NCBI RefSeq assembly: GCF_009873495.1
Contig: NZ_CP046703.1
Span: 2,976,001-3,040,000, forward strand
Direction: 5' to 3'
DNA length: 64,000 nucleotides
Origin: Nostoc sp. ATCC 53789
Lineage (GTDB): Bacteria; Cyanobacteriota; Cyanobacteriia; Cyanobacteriales; Nostocaceae
Below, piece after piece: positions 55,619 to 64,000 of the stretch. The first letter of the stretch is position 1; the number at the start of each line of letters is the position of its first letter. A model generated the notes under the pieces. It was not told the origin of the DNA, ran no database searches, and saw nothing but the letters and a program-made list of their open reading frames with translations. The translations under genes were made by a program, and so were the position numbers.

Positions 55619-57976
55619 ATGGGTGTAGAAGAGGCCTTAGAGTTTGTAGATAACTTGGTTTTTCTCCAGACAGGAGAACATCTAGATAAAACTCAAAGGA
55701 TTATCTTGCGTAATTTGTGGGAGGATGAAAAGCGGACTTACCAGCATATTGCCAACAGCCGTGGTTATACAGAAGCGCATTTAAAAGCAGTTGGTGCAGA
55801 ACTTTGGCATTTACTCTCCAAAGTGCTAGGAGCGAAAGTCTCAAAATCTACGTTTCAAGGCGTAGTTCAGGGATTTAGAACAAACCAACAGTCGCAAAAA
55901 GCTTCTCAGATTCCGAATCTAGCGACGAATGGGACTAAACCTCAAGATTTAGATTCTAACTTTGTCGGGCGCGATCGCCAAATAGCCGAACTCCACACCT
56001 TATTCAATCGGGGAGAAAAAGTTATCCTCATCCAGGGTGAAGGTGGTGTTGGCAAAACAAGATTAGCACGCAAATATTTTAAAAGTCAAAAATTTAATTT
56101 TGTCCTAGAACTGTGGATGGCCACAGAAATCCAAAACCTTACTCCTGTAGAGAGTGTAGTTGAAGAATGGCTACGGCGATACTTTAACGAAGAACCGGGA
56201 GGAGATTTTGGGATCAGCTTAGAACGACTACGGCGCAAACTCCGAGAACAAACTTCTAAAATTGGGGTATTTATCGATAATCTAGAAACTGCTCTCGATA
56301 AAAATGGGAAGTTCCTAGAATATCGTCGCCCTTATGTTGAGCTATTGAGAGTATTAGCAGACTCGGATGTGCATTCAGTTACTTTAGTCACAAGTCGTGA
56401 GCGTTTGCGGGAGTCTAGTCTAGAGGTTTATCTCTACCCACTCGAAGGTTTAGATGATGAAGCATGGCGAGAATTTTTCAGCAGTTGCCACATCAATTGT
56501 GATTGTACTATTCTCAGCGAAATGTGCAGTGCTTATGGAGGTAACGCCAAAGCAATGCAAATTCTCCGAGGAGCAATATTGACAGATTTTTCTGGTGATA
56601 TCCATTCATATTGGCAGGAGAACTCTACAGATTTATTAATAGAAAGAGAATTAAAAGATTTAGTCGCCAGTCAATTTACCCGTCTCCAACAAATTGACTT
56701 AGAAGCTTATCGTCTCCTTTGTCGTTTAGGATGCTATCGTTATCAAGATATTCCTTCACTACCTATCGAGGGAGTTTTATGTTTGCTTTGGGATGTACCA
56801 GCCCAAAAACGTCGAGGTGTAATTAAAGCTCTACAAGATTTGTCTTTGATAGAGGCGAAAAAAGGACAATACTGGTTACATCCTGTAATTCGTGATGAAG
56901 CGATTAGTAGATTAAGATTAATCATTGAAGAATGGGAATTAGTAAACCGAAAAGCCGCAGAATGTTGGACACAAAGAGTTGTATCTATTACAAATATAAA
57001 TGATGCTTTAACTGCTTTAGAAGCTTATTATCACTATGTAGAAATTAGTGATTTTGAGAAAGCTGGTGATGTAATCTTACAAGGAAGAGGTAAAAAATGG
57101 GGTACAGGTTTACCTTTAGGTTCCTCGTTTTACCAATTGGGACTACTTCAGAAAAATTTTTCTGTAATTCAACGAATAATAGACGATATAAAATCGCCAG
57201 AAAGATTAATTAGACTTTACAATATACTTGGCTATACATATCGAATAATCGGTTGCATTAGAGAAGCAATAGAATGCTATGAGAAATCAGGAAAAGTCTT
57301 AGGCACATTAGATGCCAAACAAACAGAAATTTCTATTGTGTTTAATACAGGGCTTTGCAAACTTGAATTATGGGAAATAGAAGCGGCCGAAGATTGTTTC
57401 AATTCTGTTTGTATACTTGCTGAACAAAATAGCAATCTTGATGATTACATGACTTATGCTCAATGCTGTCTAGCTATGATAAAATCACGCTTTGGTAGCA
57501 GAGAAGATGCCTTTAATCTTGCTGAAGTTGCCTTTTCTAGCATCTCAACATCAACTAGAGTAACTTTGTGGGGAATAGGGCATAGTTTAGTAACTCTCTG
57601 CTTAACTTATAAAAATTTAGGGAATCTGAAAAAATCCTTTGAGTTGTGCCAACGAGCTATATTTCATTCTGAAGAAAACAACTTTACTCAGATTAAGGGT
57701 AAAGCTATAAGTTGTCTTGCGGAACTTTTTCGAGAACAGGGAGAATTTGCAAAAGCAATTTTCCATCATTCAGAAGCGATAGGAATTCTTGATAAAATTG
57801 GTGCTAAATCAGACTTAGCTGAGGCTTATTATCAATTGGCATTAACTCATAAAAAAATGGGTGAAATTAGTCAAAGTAGAGAAAGTTTTTTACAAGCGAT
57901 CGCACTTTTTAACGAAATGCAAGCACCAAGGCAAGTTGAGAAGGTTCAAATAGCAATGGAGTGTTTTGAAAAGTAA
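55619..57976 (+). CDS. STAND NTPase (NB-ARC type) with TPR repeats
   Basis: 785 residues. The N-terminal ~110 residues are a helical module (EALEFVDNLVFLQTGEHLDK, IILRNLWEDEKRTYQHIANS, RGYTEAHLKAVGAELWHLLS) like the HTH-type N-terminus of vWA-MoxR-associated cyanobacterial proteins. Then FVGRDRQIAELHTLF and the NTPase: Walker A GEGGVGKTRLARKYF (~140-150), a Walker-B-like strand GVFIDNLE, and sensor LVTSRERLR (~257). A winged-helix region is followed from ~450 by TPR helices (LIRLYNILGYTYRIIGCIRE, AISCLAELFREQGEFAKAIF). STAND proteins are signalling switches; cyanobacterial ones include regulators and phage-defence proteins. No effector domain is recognised. Confidence 0.85.
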   Translation: MGVEEALEFVDNLVFLQTGEHLDKTQRIILRNLWEDEKRTYQHIANSRGYTEAHLKAVGAELWHLLSKVLGAKVSKSTFQGVVQGFRTNQQSQKASQIPNLATNGTKPQDLDSNFVGRDRQIAELHTLFNRGEKVILIQGEGGVGKTRLARKYFKSQKFNFVLELWMATEIQNLTPVESVVEEWLRRYFNEEPGGDFGISLERLRRKLREQTSKIGVFIDNLETALDKNGKFLEYRRPYVELLRVLADSDVHSVTLVTSRERLRESSLEVYLYPLEGLDDEAWREFFSSCHINCDCTILSEMCSAYGGNAKAMQILRGAILTDFSGDIHSYWQENSTDLLIERELKDLVASQFTRLQQIDLEAYRLLCRLGCYRYQDIPSLPIEGVLCLLWDVPAQKRRGVIKALQDLSLIEAKKGQYWLHPVIRDEAISRLRLIIEEWELVNRKAAECWTQRVVSITNINDALTALEAYYHYVEISDFEKAGDVILQGRGKKWGTGLPLGSSFYQLGLLQKNFSVIQRIIDDIKSPERLIRLYNILGYTYRIIGCIREAIECYEKSGKVLGTLDAKQTEISIVFNTGLCKLELWEIEAAEDCFNSVCILAEQNSNLDDYMTYAQCCLAMIKSRFGSREDAFNLAEVAFSSISTSTRVTLWGIGHSLVTLCLTYKNLGNLKKSFELCQRAIFHSEENNFTQIKGKAISCLAELFREQGEFAKAIFHHSEAIGILDKIGAKSDLAEAYYQLALTHKKMGEISQSRESFLQAIALFNEMQAPRQVEKVQIAMECFEK

Positions 57977-58131
57977 GCGATCATATTCAGTTTTACTGCT
58001 TATTCCTGTTTTCTCATTTAGATTGGAGTGACAGTTTGGGAACAACTAAGGAATTTATGGAGCGATCGCTCCTGAAGAGGTCTGTTGTCTCCATAATATA
58101 TATACAGGGAGTGTGATAATTAGAGGTTTTT

Positions 58132-58674
58132 ATGTCCCTAACGCTTGAAGACTTTGAAAAAATGCAGCGACAGCACCCTGACTATCGTATGGAACTAGTT
58201 AAGGGTAATATTATTGTCATGAGTCCATCAGGATATGAATCAGATGAAGTCGCAGCCGAAATGGTGGCGCAGTTACGTAACTGGGTTAGACCGCGTAAAC
58301 TAGGACGAACAGCAGCTTCTAGCGCTGGTTTCAGATTGCCAAATTCAGATTTACGCGCACCGGATGCTTCATTTGTTTTAGCCGAACGCTTGCGTCGCAG
58401 TCCCAAGTCTTTTGCTCAATTGGCTCCCGATTTGACTGTCGAGGTGAAGTCCCCTAGTGATAATTTAGAGGATTTGAGAGCCAAAATTCAAGAATTTCTG
58501 AGTTTGGGAACTAAGGTAGGAATTTTACTCAATCCAGATGAGCGGATTGTTGAAGTTTACAACCCTGGACAAGAAGCAATAATACTTCGTGATGGGGATA
58601 TTTTAACAGTTCCCGATTTGCTACCAGGATGGGAAGTACCAATTGCCGATTTGTGGCCTTTAGAGTTTGACTAG
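58132..58674 (+). CDS. Uma2 family endonuclease
   Basis: 180 residues, full length. PD-(D/E)XK residues: Asp78 (DLRAPDASFV), Glu104 and Lys106 (DLTVEVKSPSD), with the typical start LTLEDFEKMQRQHPDYRMEL and MSPSGYESDEVAAEMVAQLR. The end (LRDGDILTVPDLLPGWEVPI) is standard. Uma2 proteins are very numerous in cyanobacteria; biological role unknown. It follows the STAND gene on the same strand after 155 bp, which does not by itself prove a functional link. Confidence 0.93.
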   Translation: MSLTLEDFEKMQRQHPDYRMELVKGNIIVMSPSGYESDEVAAEMVAQLRNWVRPRKLGRTAASSAGFRLPNSDLRAPDASFVLAERLRRSPKSFAQLAPDLTVEVKSPSDNLEDLRAKIQEFLSLGTKVGILLNPDERIVEVYNPGQEAIILRDGDILTVPDLLPGWEVPIADLWPLEFD

Positions 58675-58720
58675 GATAGTGGTAAAAGATCCTACAGATG
58701 TAGATGGATAGAACTAAATG

Positions 58721-59527
58721 TTATGGATTGCTATGTAATCCTTTAACCTTCAGAAGTTTAAAAACTACCGAATAGGGACGTGTTTTGGAATTGAAAAGCT
58801 TCCGGTCGTTTTCTGCAAGATGATATCGCTCTGGGGTAATTCTTGGTTCTTCAAATTCGTCTACAGAAAAACCTGCTGCCTTGAAGACTTTCCAGTAATC
58901 GGAAAGAGGGCGGTGAAACCAGATAAATGGTGTTGTAAAATGATTCCAAGGTTCGTCGTTGTGTTGTGTCCTTTCAAAGTATGAAGAGGCCCAACTATAA
59001 GAAACTATCCCATCCTCATTTACAGTTGTTGAGTTTCCTTGGGGAAAGCAAGGATGCGAGAACACAAGGATTGCAATACCACTAGGCTTAAGAACACGAT
59101 TGAATGCCCTTATTGCTCCTTCGAGATCGAGCAAATCCATGAGAACATAATTTGAGACGATCATATCAAATTGCTCATCTGGAAGCGACTTTAGTTCAGT
59201 GCATGAATCCAAATGAAAATCTATATCTAGATTATTTTGGCTAGCTCTGAATTTGGCAATTTCTATCATCTGAGCTGAAAAATCTACACCAGTTACACTG
59301 GCCCCTTTCAGATAAAGCTGGCGTGCCAGATACCCTGTACCACAACCAGCATCGAGAATAGACAATCCCGCAACGTTACCAGCGAAACTCCATATTACTG
59401 GATCTGAGTTCAAAATTCGATTGCTGTCACCATCATCCCCAACTTGAATATCCCAGTCTTTAGCTCTATGATCCCAGAGTTCAAGTATTTCTTGCTCGTC
59501 AAATTTTGCCATGATTTCTTCAGTCAC
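58721..59527 (-). CDS. Class I SAM-dependent methyltransferase
   Basis: 268 residues from a GTG at 59527, chosen because AGGAGGAA stands five bases before it; an ATG five codons inside is the alternative. Motif I LSILDAGCGTGYLARQL, acidic SAM ribose site VTGVDFSAQMIEIAK, then DMIVSNYVLMDLLDLEGAIR and FNRVLKPSGIAILVFSHPCF. The C-terminal part (TTPFIWFHRPLSDYWKVFKA) resembles small-molecule O/N-methyltransferases of the UbiE/MenG-like type. Substrate unknown; no biosynthetic neighbours. Confidence 0.88.
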   Translation of the reverse strand: MTEEIMAKFDEQEILELWDHRAKDWDIQVGDDGDSNRILNSDPVIWSFAGNVAGLSILDAGCGTGYLARQLYLKGASVTGVDFSAQMIEIAKFRASQNNLDIDFHLDSCTELKSLPDEQFDMIVSNYVLMDLLDLEGAIRAFNRVLKPSGIAILVFSHPCFPQGNSTTVNEDGIVSYSWASSYFERTQHNDEPWNHFTTPFIWFHRPLSDYWKVFKAAGFSVDEFEEPRITPERYHLAENDRKLFNSKTRPYSVVFKLLKVKGLHSNP

Positions 59528-59795
59528 ATCTTCCTCCTGAAAAGAATTACTTAACAGAACTAAATTATTTTCACATAGATATCTGCTGAACTTTATGCTT
59601 CATGGTAGTGTTGTGCAGCATTTAATACCTAGGTGAATTGGGAGAGTAAACTTTTGATAGGCAAAATTTGGTTAGTGGCGGTAAAGGATAAAACTATAAA
59701 AATTTGGCAACTGCCATAGTGATTTAGTTCCTCATCAACTGAGTGACGGTAGAATATACCTAATTTATAATTTTCATAGCTTCAAAAGCCTAACC

Positions 59796-60542
59796 ATGAC
59801 GATGCATCCTACACTCCAACGTGCATTTACTAACCGCCGCGTTCTGAAAGTGATTAGCGGCTTGAATAACTTCGACGCTGCTAGCGTTGCTGCGACTGTC
59901 AAAGCTGCTGAATTTGGCGGTGCTACTTTTGTTGATATTGCCGCCGATCGCGCTTTGGTACAGTTAGCTAAAAGTTTGACAAAATTACCAATTTGTGTAT
60001 CAGCAGTAGAACCAGAAAAATTTGTGCAAGCTGTAGCAGCTGGTGCTGATTTAATTGAAATCGGGAATTTCGATTCCTTCTATGCTCAAGGTCGCCGCTT
60101 TGAGGCTCCAGAAGTACTAGCGCTGACTAAGCAAACCCGCGCTCTTCTCCCAGAAATCACCTTATCTGTCACCGTTCCCCACATTTTGGAACTAGATCAA
60201 CAAGTGCAGTTAGCAGAAGAACTGGTAAAAGCTGGAGCAGATATTATCCAAACCGAAGGCGGTACTAGCAGTAACCCAGTTCACCCTGGAACTTTAGGAT
60301 TAATTGAAAAAGCTGCTCCCACCTTGGCAGCAGCTTTTGAGATTTCCCGTGTGGTGTCAGTGCCAGTATTGTGTGCTTCAGGCATTTCTAACGTTACAGC
60401 ACCATTAGCGATCGCAGCTGGTGCAGCTGGTGTTGGTGTTGGTTCCGCCATCAACCAACTCAATAGCGAAATAGCAATGATTGCTGCTGTGCGTGGCTTA
60501 GTAGAAGCTTTGGCGGCTGCAAGAGTGCTAACTCAGAAGTAA
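59796..60542 (+). CDS. ycf23: Ycf23/DUF561 TIM-barrel protein
   Basis: 248 residues: RRVLKVISGLNNFDAASVAA, GATFVDIAADRALVQLAKSL, ICVSAVEPEKFVQAVAAGAD, LIEIGNFDSFYAQGRRF, ADIIQTEGGTSSNPVHPGTL, VVSVPVLCASGISNVTAPLA, GAAGVGVGSAINQLNSEIAM. Alternating strands with a C-terminal phosphate-binding-like Gly loop indicate a beta/alpha barrel. It is the cyanobacterial equivalent of the plastid gene ycf23 of red algae; the reaction is unknown. Monocistronic; the 100 bp after it are repeat-like. Confidence 0.88.
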   Translation: MTMHPTLQRAFTNRRVLKVISGLNNFDAASVAATVKAAEFGGATFVDIAADRALVQLAKSLTKLPICVSAVEPEKFVQAVAAGADLIEIGNFDSFYAQGRRFEAPEVLALTKQTRALLPEITLSVTVPHILELDQQVQLAEELVKAGADIIQTEGGTSSNPVHPGTLGLIEKAAPTLAAAFEISRVVSVPVLCASGISNVTAPLAIAAGAAGVGVGSAINQLNSEIAMIAAVRGLVEALAAARVLTQK

Positions 60543-60642
60543 GAAATAGGGAGGGGCATTGGGCATTGAAAAGAGGCAGAGGTGCAGGGGGCAGAGGGGA
60601 AAACTCTTCTCCCTTTCTCCCTGCCCTTGTCCTCCACTTCCC

Positions 60643-61791
60643 TCACCCCAAACAATCCTTCAACGCATAAATCACCTGGTCTTGCTGGTGCTGTGTCAAT
60701 TCTGGGAACATGGGCAAAGCTATGACTTCATGGCAAGCTTGCTCTGCTATTGGTAAGTCGCCAATTTGATAGCCCAGATTTTGATAAACTGGCTGCAAAT
60801 GTAAAGGGTAGGGGTAATAAATCATTGAACTTACGCCCTGTTCTTGCAATTGATTACGCACCCAATCTCGATATTTGGCGCTAGAACCATTTCGCCCTTC
60901 ACCTGAGATACGAACAGTGTATTGATTCCACACCCCAATACCCCCAGGTAATTCTTGAGGCGGGACGATTCCCGGAATTTGGCTAAGGAATTGATAGTAA
61001 TAGTTGGCGATATCTCGACGGCGATCGTTCCAAGTATCTAAATAACGCAGCTTAATCTGCAATATGGCTGCTTGGAGAGCATCCAAGCGGCTATTTACAC
61101 CAATTTCCTCGTGTAAATATCTAACTTTACTACCATGCTCCCGGAGTATTCGCAGTTTAGTAGCGATCGCAGGATCATTAGTTGTTATTGCTCCGCCATC
61201 GCCGCAACCACCAAGATTTTTGGTAGGGTAGAAACTGAAGCAACCAATATGTCCAATACTTCCTACTTTTTCATTGGCCCACATTGCGCCTGTAGACTGA
61301 GCGCAATCTTCAATTATTGACAAATTGTGAGATTGAGCGATCGCCATCAATGATGTCATATCCACAGGTTGTCCAAATAGGTGAACCGGGATAATTGCTT
61401 TAGTTTTAGGTGTAATCGCTGCTGCTACTTGCTCCACATCCAAATTAAAGGTAGTAGCGTCAATGTCAACGAAAACAGGTTTTGCACCAACAGCGCTAAT
61501 TACTTCAGATGTCGCAATAAAGGTGAAAGGCGTTGTAATCACTTCATCGCCTGCACCAATTTCCAAGACTCGTAACGCTAAGTAGAGCGCATCAGTACCA
61601 GAATTACAAGCCACACATTGAGTAACAGTATTATAAGCAGCAAATTGTTGCTCAAAGCTTTCAACTAGGGGGCCGCCAATATAGCGACCAGAAGCCAGAA
61701 CCTCTAAAACGGCTGCACTTACTTCTGCTTCGATGGTGGTGTATTGCTGCTTGATATCAAAGGCAGGGATGGGATTTACACTTTGGATCAT
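60643..61791 (-). CDS. DegT/DnrJ/EryC1/StrS family aminotransferase
   Basis: 382 residues. PLP enzyme that aminates keto-sugars. The N-terminus IPAFDIKQQYTTIEAEVSAA and LASGRYIGGPLVESFEQQFA are typical. ACNSGTDALYLALRVLEIGA binds the cofactor phosphate, EDCAQSTGA contacts the PLP ring, and Lys191 in CFSFYPTKNLGGCGDGG forms the Schiff base. NSRLDALQAAILQIKL is also conserved. The product amino-sugar probably enters lipopolysaccharide or a glycan; no other sugar genes adjoin it, so the substrate is open. Confidence 0.93.
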   Translation of the reverse strand: MIQSVNPIPAFDIKQQYTTIEAEVSAAVLEVLASGRYIGGPLVESFEQQFAAYNTVTQCVACNSGTDALYLALRVLEIGAGDEVITTPFTFIATSEVISAVGAKPVFVDIDATTFNLDVEQVAAAITPKTKAIIPVHLFGQPVDMTSLMAIAQSHNLSIIEDCAQSTGAMWANEKVGSIGHIGCFSFYPTKNLGGCGDGGAITTNDPAIATKLRILREHGSKVRYLHEEIGVNSRLDALQAAILQIKLRYLDTWNDRRRDIANYYYQFLSQIPGIVPPQELPGGIGVWNQYTVRISGEGRNGSSAKYRDWVRNQLQEQGVSSMIYYPYPLHLQPVYQNLGYQIGDLPIAEQACHEVIALPMFPELTQHQQDQVIYALKDCLG

Positions 61792-62119
61792 GAGTTCTCA
61801 TTTTATCGGGAGATACAAAGGATGCACTTCGAGAGTCAATTTTTGCTGATTGAATTGTTAATCAAAAAGGAGCAAATAAAAGACTATCGCCTAAGATACG
61901 CATCTATTAGGGTTTTTACTTAAATTGTGGCGCAGTAGACTACCGCACATTTAATTTACAGATAGTAGACATACTAGGAGTTTGCCATGTTAAGGTTGTA
62001 CCATTTTTTAATTTTGAATTGATGAAGGTGATATATATCAACCAAGATCCAACACATCGGATCAAAGTTCCAGGTGTGTGAGCTGCTTTGAGAAGAAAAT
62101 ACTAGGAGATAGAAAACCC
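61792..62119. other. Intergenic region, no gene seen
   Basis: 328 bp between divergent genes, AT-rich. It should carry both promoters; AGGAGA at 62104-62109 may serve the FetB-like gene. Confidence 0.5.
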
Positions 62120-62896
62120 ATGCAGGATATGATCAAGCTGGATTTCGTGGATTTAGCTATTGCTGTGGGATTGATGGCGATCGCCATTGGTTTATCTGCC
62201 TGGGAAAAATTAGGATTAGAGTTAAACCTAGCCCTTGCTACTGGGAGAACCATCTTACAACTTCTTGTATTGGGATACATTTTAGATTTCATCTTGGCTT
62301 TAGACAATGCTTGGGCAGTTTTGGCGCTATTAGCAATAATGCTGACAATTACGGCGATTGTCGCACGAAATCGCATCAGCCAAAAAATTCCTCATTTGTT
62401 GCCTTTGGTGTGGGGTGCAATTTTAATTAGTACCGTCCTGACAGTGTTTTACACCAACTTCTTGATTATTCAACCAGACAGATGGTATGAACCACAGTAT
62501 ATAATTCCCTTAGTAGGAATAGTCTTAGGCAATGCTACCAATGCAGCTGCGATCGCAGGCGAACGTCTTGTCAGCACCATTAATTCCAGCCATCTCGAAA
62601 TAGAAACCCACTTGAGCTTAGGTGCAACGCCCCAGCAAGCAGTTAGCCAGTATCGCAAAGATGCCATCAGAGCCGGATTGCTCCCCACTCTCAATCAAAT
62701 GATTCTCATCGGGATGGTAGCAATACCAGGAATCACCACAGGACAGTTACTAGCTGGTGTGAAACCTCTGGATGCTGTATCTTACGAAATTTTAATTATC
62801 TTTATGGTTGCTCTCGCTAACTTGTTGACAACAATTTTGCTTACTAGGGGGTTGTGCCGTCAGTTTTTCAATTCCGCCGCGCAGTTAGTTAGTTAA
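62120..62896 (+). CDS. FetB-like ABC transporter permease (UPF0014 family)
   Basis: 258 residues from the ATG at 62120; the longer frame needs a GTG and adds soluble residues foreign to the family. Several membrane helices (VDLAIAVGLMAIAIGLSAWE, WAVLALLAIMLTITAIVARN, LVWGAILISTVLTVFYTNFL). The conserved cytoplasmic region LSLGATPQQAVSQYRKDAIR, then NQMILIGMVAIPGITTGQLL, couples to an ATPase. E. coli FetAB exports iron; no FetA-like ATPase is encoded nearby in this window. Metal specificity is inferred. Confidence 0.9.
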   Translation: MQDMIKLDFVDLAIAVGLMAIAIGLSAWEKLGLELNLALATGRTILQLLVLGYILDFILALDNAWAVLALLAIMLTITAIVARNRISQKIPHLLPLVWGAILISTVLTVFYTNFLIIQPDRWYEPQYIIPLVGIVLGNATNAAAIAGERLVSTINSSHLEIETHLSLGATPQQAVSQYRKDAIRAGLLPTLNQMILIGMVAIPGITTGQLLAGVKPLDAVSYEILIIFMVALANLLTTILLTRGLCRQFFNSAAQLVS

Positions 62897-63353
62897 ACAA
62901 GTCTTCAATTACGAGCCTAGGAAGCTGATACCCAAATCAATAATGGGACTAGTGGTCTGTCGCAAAAGTTTTGATAGGTTTGTAGTGAGCGATTTATCGC
63001 TCAAATCAAGGACTAAAGTCCTTACTACGAACTTTTATAACCCTTCAGAATTAATGCGATGAACCACTAGCCCTTTCAAGGTGACTGGTAAAATCTCTTT
63101 TTTCTCTCTGCGCTCTCTGCGCCTCTGCGGTTTAAAAATGATTTTTCGGCGTTGCTTGCGGTGTCCAAGCACTTGTAATCTCTACTAAAAAACTTTTAAT
63201 TTTAATACTATCGGACTAATTTACACAAGAATATCTAATCTCATAGAAATTATATATTCCTCCGATCGCATGAGTACAGAATTCTGTAATCTTGGCACAC
63301 TGGTATCGTAGAAGTTAAAAATTGAATGACTTCTAGAAGTGTCGGAGGTAAAT
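62897..63353. other. Intergenic region with dispersed repeats
   Basis: 457 bp, no gene. Holds a GTAGTGAGCGATTTATCGCT/AAGGACTAAAGTCCTTACTA repeat (about 62980-63032) and, at 63092-63137, a forward copy of the CTCTGCG...GCGGTTTAAAA repeat that differs at two positions from 16515-16560. Confidence 0.75.
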
Positions 63354-63794
63354 ATGAAACGAATTTTTTTGACGGCAGCAGCCTTACTCAGCACGCTATC
63401 TTTAGCTGCGCCTATTCCCGTCAAAGCAGAAAACTCCGCCCCTGTCCGGCGCTTGCTGGAAACTAGAGAATGTTTGGGATGTAATTTAGCAGGAGCAAAC
63501 CTCAAAGGCGCTCATTTGATAGGTGTTGACCTGAGAAATGCAAATTTAAAAGGAGCTAATCTCGAAGGTGCTAATTTAGAAGGCGCTGATTTAACTGGTG
63601 CTAATTTGAAATCTGCTAATCTCACAGAAGCATTCGTCAGTGATACCATCTTAAATAATGCCAATCTCACCAACGTGAATTTGAGTAATTCCCGTTTATA
63701 TAATACTGACGTAGATGGCGCTGTTTTGGCTAATATTGATTTAAGCGGTGCAGATGTATTCAATACTGCCATTAGCGTCGGTGGTGAATATTAA
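63354..63794 (+). CDS. Exported pentapeptide-repeat protein
   Basis: 146 residues from the ATG at 63354, chosen for GGAGG ahead of it. Signal peptide MKRIFLTAAALLSTLSLAAP, IPVKAEN. The conserved LLETRECLGCNLAGANLKGA lead-in is followed by about 20 A(D/N)LxX pentapeptides (GANLKGANLEGANLEGADLT, GANLKSANLTEA), which form a right-handed quadrilateral beta-helix. RLLETxxCxxCDLSGAxL is a common start in cyanobacterial exported members. Role unknown; location periplasm or lumen. Confidence 0.9.
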   Translation: MKRIFLTAAALLSTLSLAAPIPVKAENSAPVRRLLETRECLGCNLAGANLKGAHLIGVDLRNANLKGANLEGANLEGADLTGANLKSANLTEAFVSDTILNNANLTNVNLSNSRLYNTDVDGAVLANIDLSGADVFNTAISVGGEY

Positions 63795-63864
63795 TGGTAA
63801 GCCATTATTTCAAAGTGATGAGTTAAGAGCTAAATTCAACTCCTAACTCTACACTTACTAAGTT

Positions 63865-64000
63865 TTATTCACCAGTAATTGACAGTTCATTAACCCAGAT
63901 TTTCGGGCAAACTCCCCCTGGCGTTAACTCAGCTTCTTTTTCTACATAAATAATTGACTTTAAGAGTTCCAAGAAATCGCCAGCAACTGTTGCTGACTCA
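63865..64000 (-). CDS. 3' end of an unidentified gene, cut by the window
   Basis: On the minus strand the frame is open from the window edge to a TAA at 63865. It reads SATVAGDFLELLKSIIYVEK, then EAELTPGGVCPKIWVNELSI and TGE. The texture is coding-like, and it lies convergent with the pentapeptide gene. Only 45 residues are visible and no family is recognised. Confidence 0.55.
   Translation of the reverse strand, partial: ESATVAGDFLELLKSIIYVEKEAELTPGGVCPKIWVNELSITGE

Noticed and set aside
58132..58674. STAND gene plus Uma2 nuclease as a two-gene defence operon
   Set aside because: They share a strand but are 155 bp apart, and Uma2 genes are scattered by the hundred in Nostoc, so adjacency alone is weak.

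Overview
The window is chromosomal DNA of a filamentous, heterocyst-type cyanobacterium, most likely Nostoc or a close relative. Evidence: dense HIP1 octamers (GCGATCGC), a psbA gene for photosystem II D1, gun4, ycf23/DUF561, cyanobacterial families (DUF3531, DUF4090, DUF29, DUF2382, DUF1574, Uma2), and many Nostoc-style short repeats (TGGGGAA and TGACAAA heptamers, AGTGCTGAG, the GACGCGATTAATCGCGTC palindrome). No rRNA, tRNA or CRISPR array was seen.

Layout. 1-9.9 kb: 5' part of a CNNM/CBS membrane protein, mfd, a DUF29 gene, a decayed RelE-type toxin-antitoxin pair, NUDIX, DUF3531, TPR, a stand-alone ABC ATPase and rsmG. 10-17.7 kb: membrane-anchored Mn superoxide dismutase, a solitary TnpB (IS200/IS605 type) abutting a sugar-type ABC ATPase gene, a HicB-like/ribbon-helix-helix pair, gun4, icd and mtnA. 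18.2-22.2 kb: three co-directional genes forming a probable oxylipin cluster (DUF2235 hydrolase, cyclooxygenase-like linoleate 10S-dioxygenase, catalase-related hydroperoxide lyase). 22.3-32.8 kb: dxs, a LEA-like exported protein, an aldo/keto reductase, a secreted metallophosphoesterase-like protein, DUF4090, ppc and small membrane proteins. 33.3-37.9 kb: a DUF1574/SGNH protein plus an MBOAT acyltransferase, an AlgJ/AlgI-like polysaccharide O-acetylation pair. 38.3-48 kb: psbA (Gln130 form), a Kir-type potassium channel, three tandem PRC-barrel/DUF2382 paralogues, a catalytically substituted (Tyr/Ser) caspase-like protein and ATP sulfurylase. 48-64 kb: a truncated Uma2 gene, a hemopexin-repeat protein, mnmA, a vanadium haloperoxidase-type protein, a SPOR-like protein, a STAND NTPase with TPRs, an intact Uma2, a methyltransferase, ycf23, a DegT/DnrJ aminotransferase, a FetB-like permease and an exported pentapeptide-repeat protein.

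Two themes stand out. First, repeats have entered genes and gene boundaries: in-frame insertions in mfd (three), the sugar ABC ATPase and the caspase-like protein, and TGACAAA arrays that supply the start codons of rsmG and a small membrane protein. Second, a 122-bp MITE-like element occurs twice. It has matching terminal inverted repeats and 10-bp flanking duplications, and one copy sits inside another inverted-repeat element. Functional calls come from reading motifs and recognising families; no database search was run.
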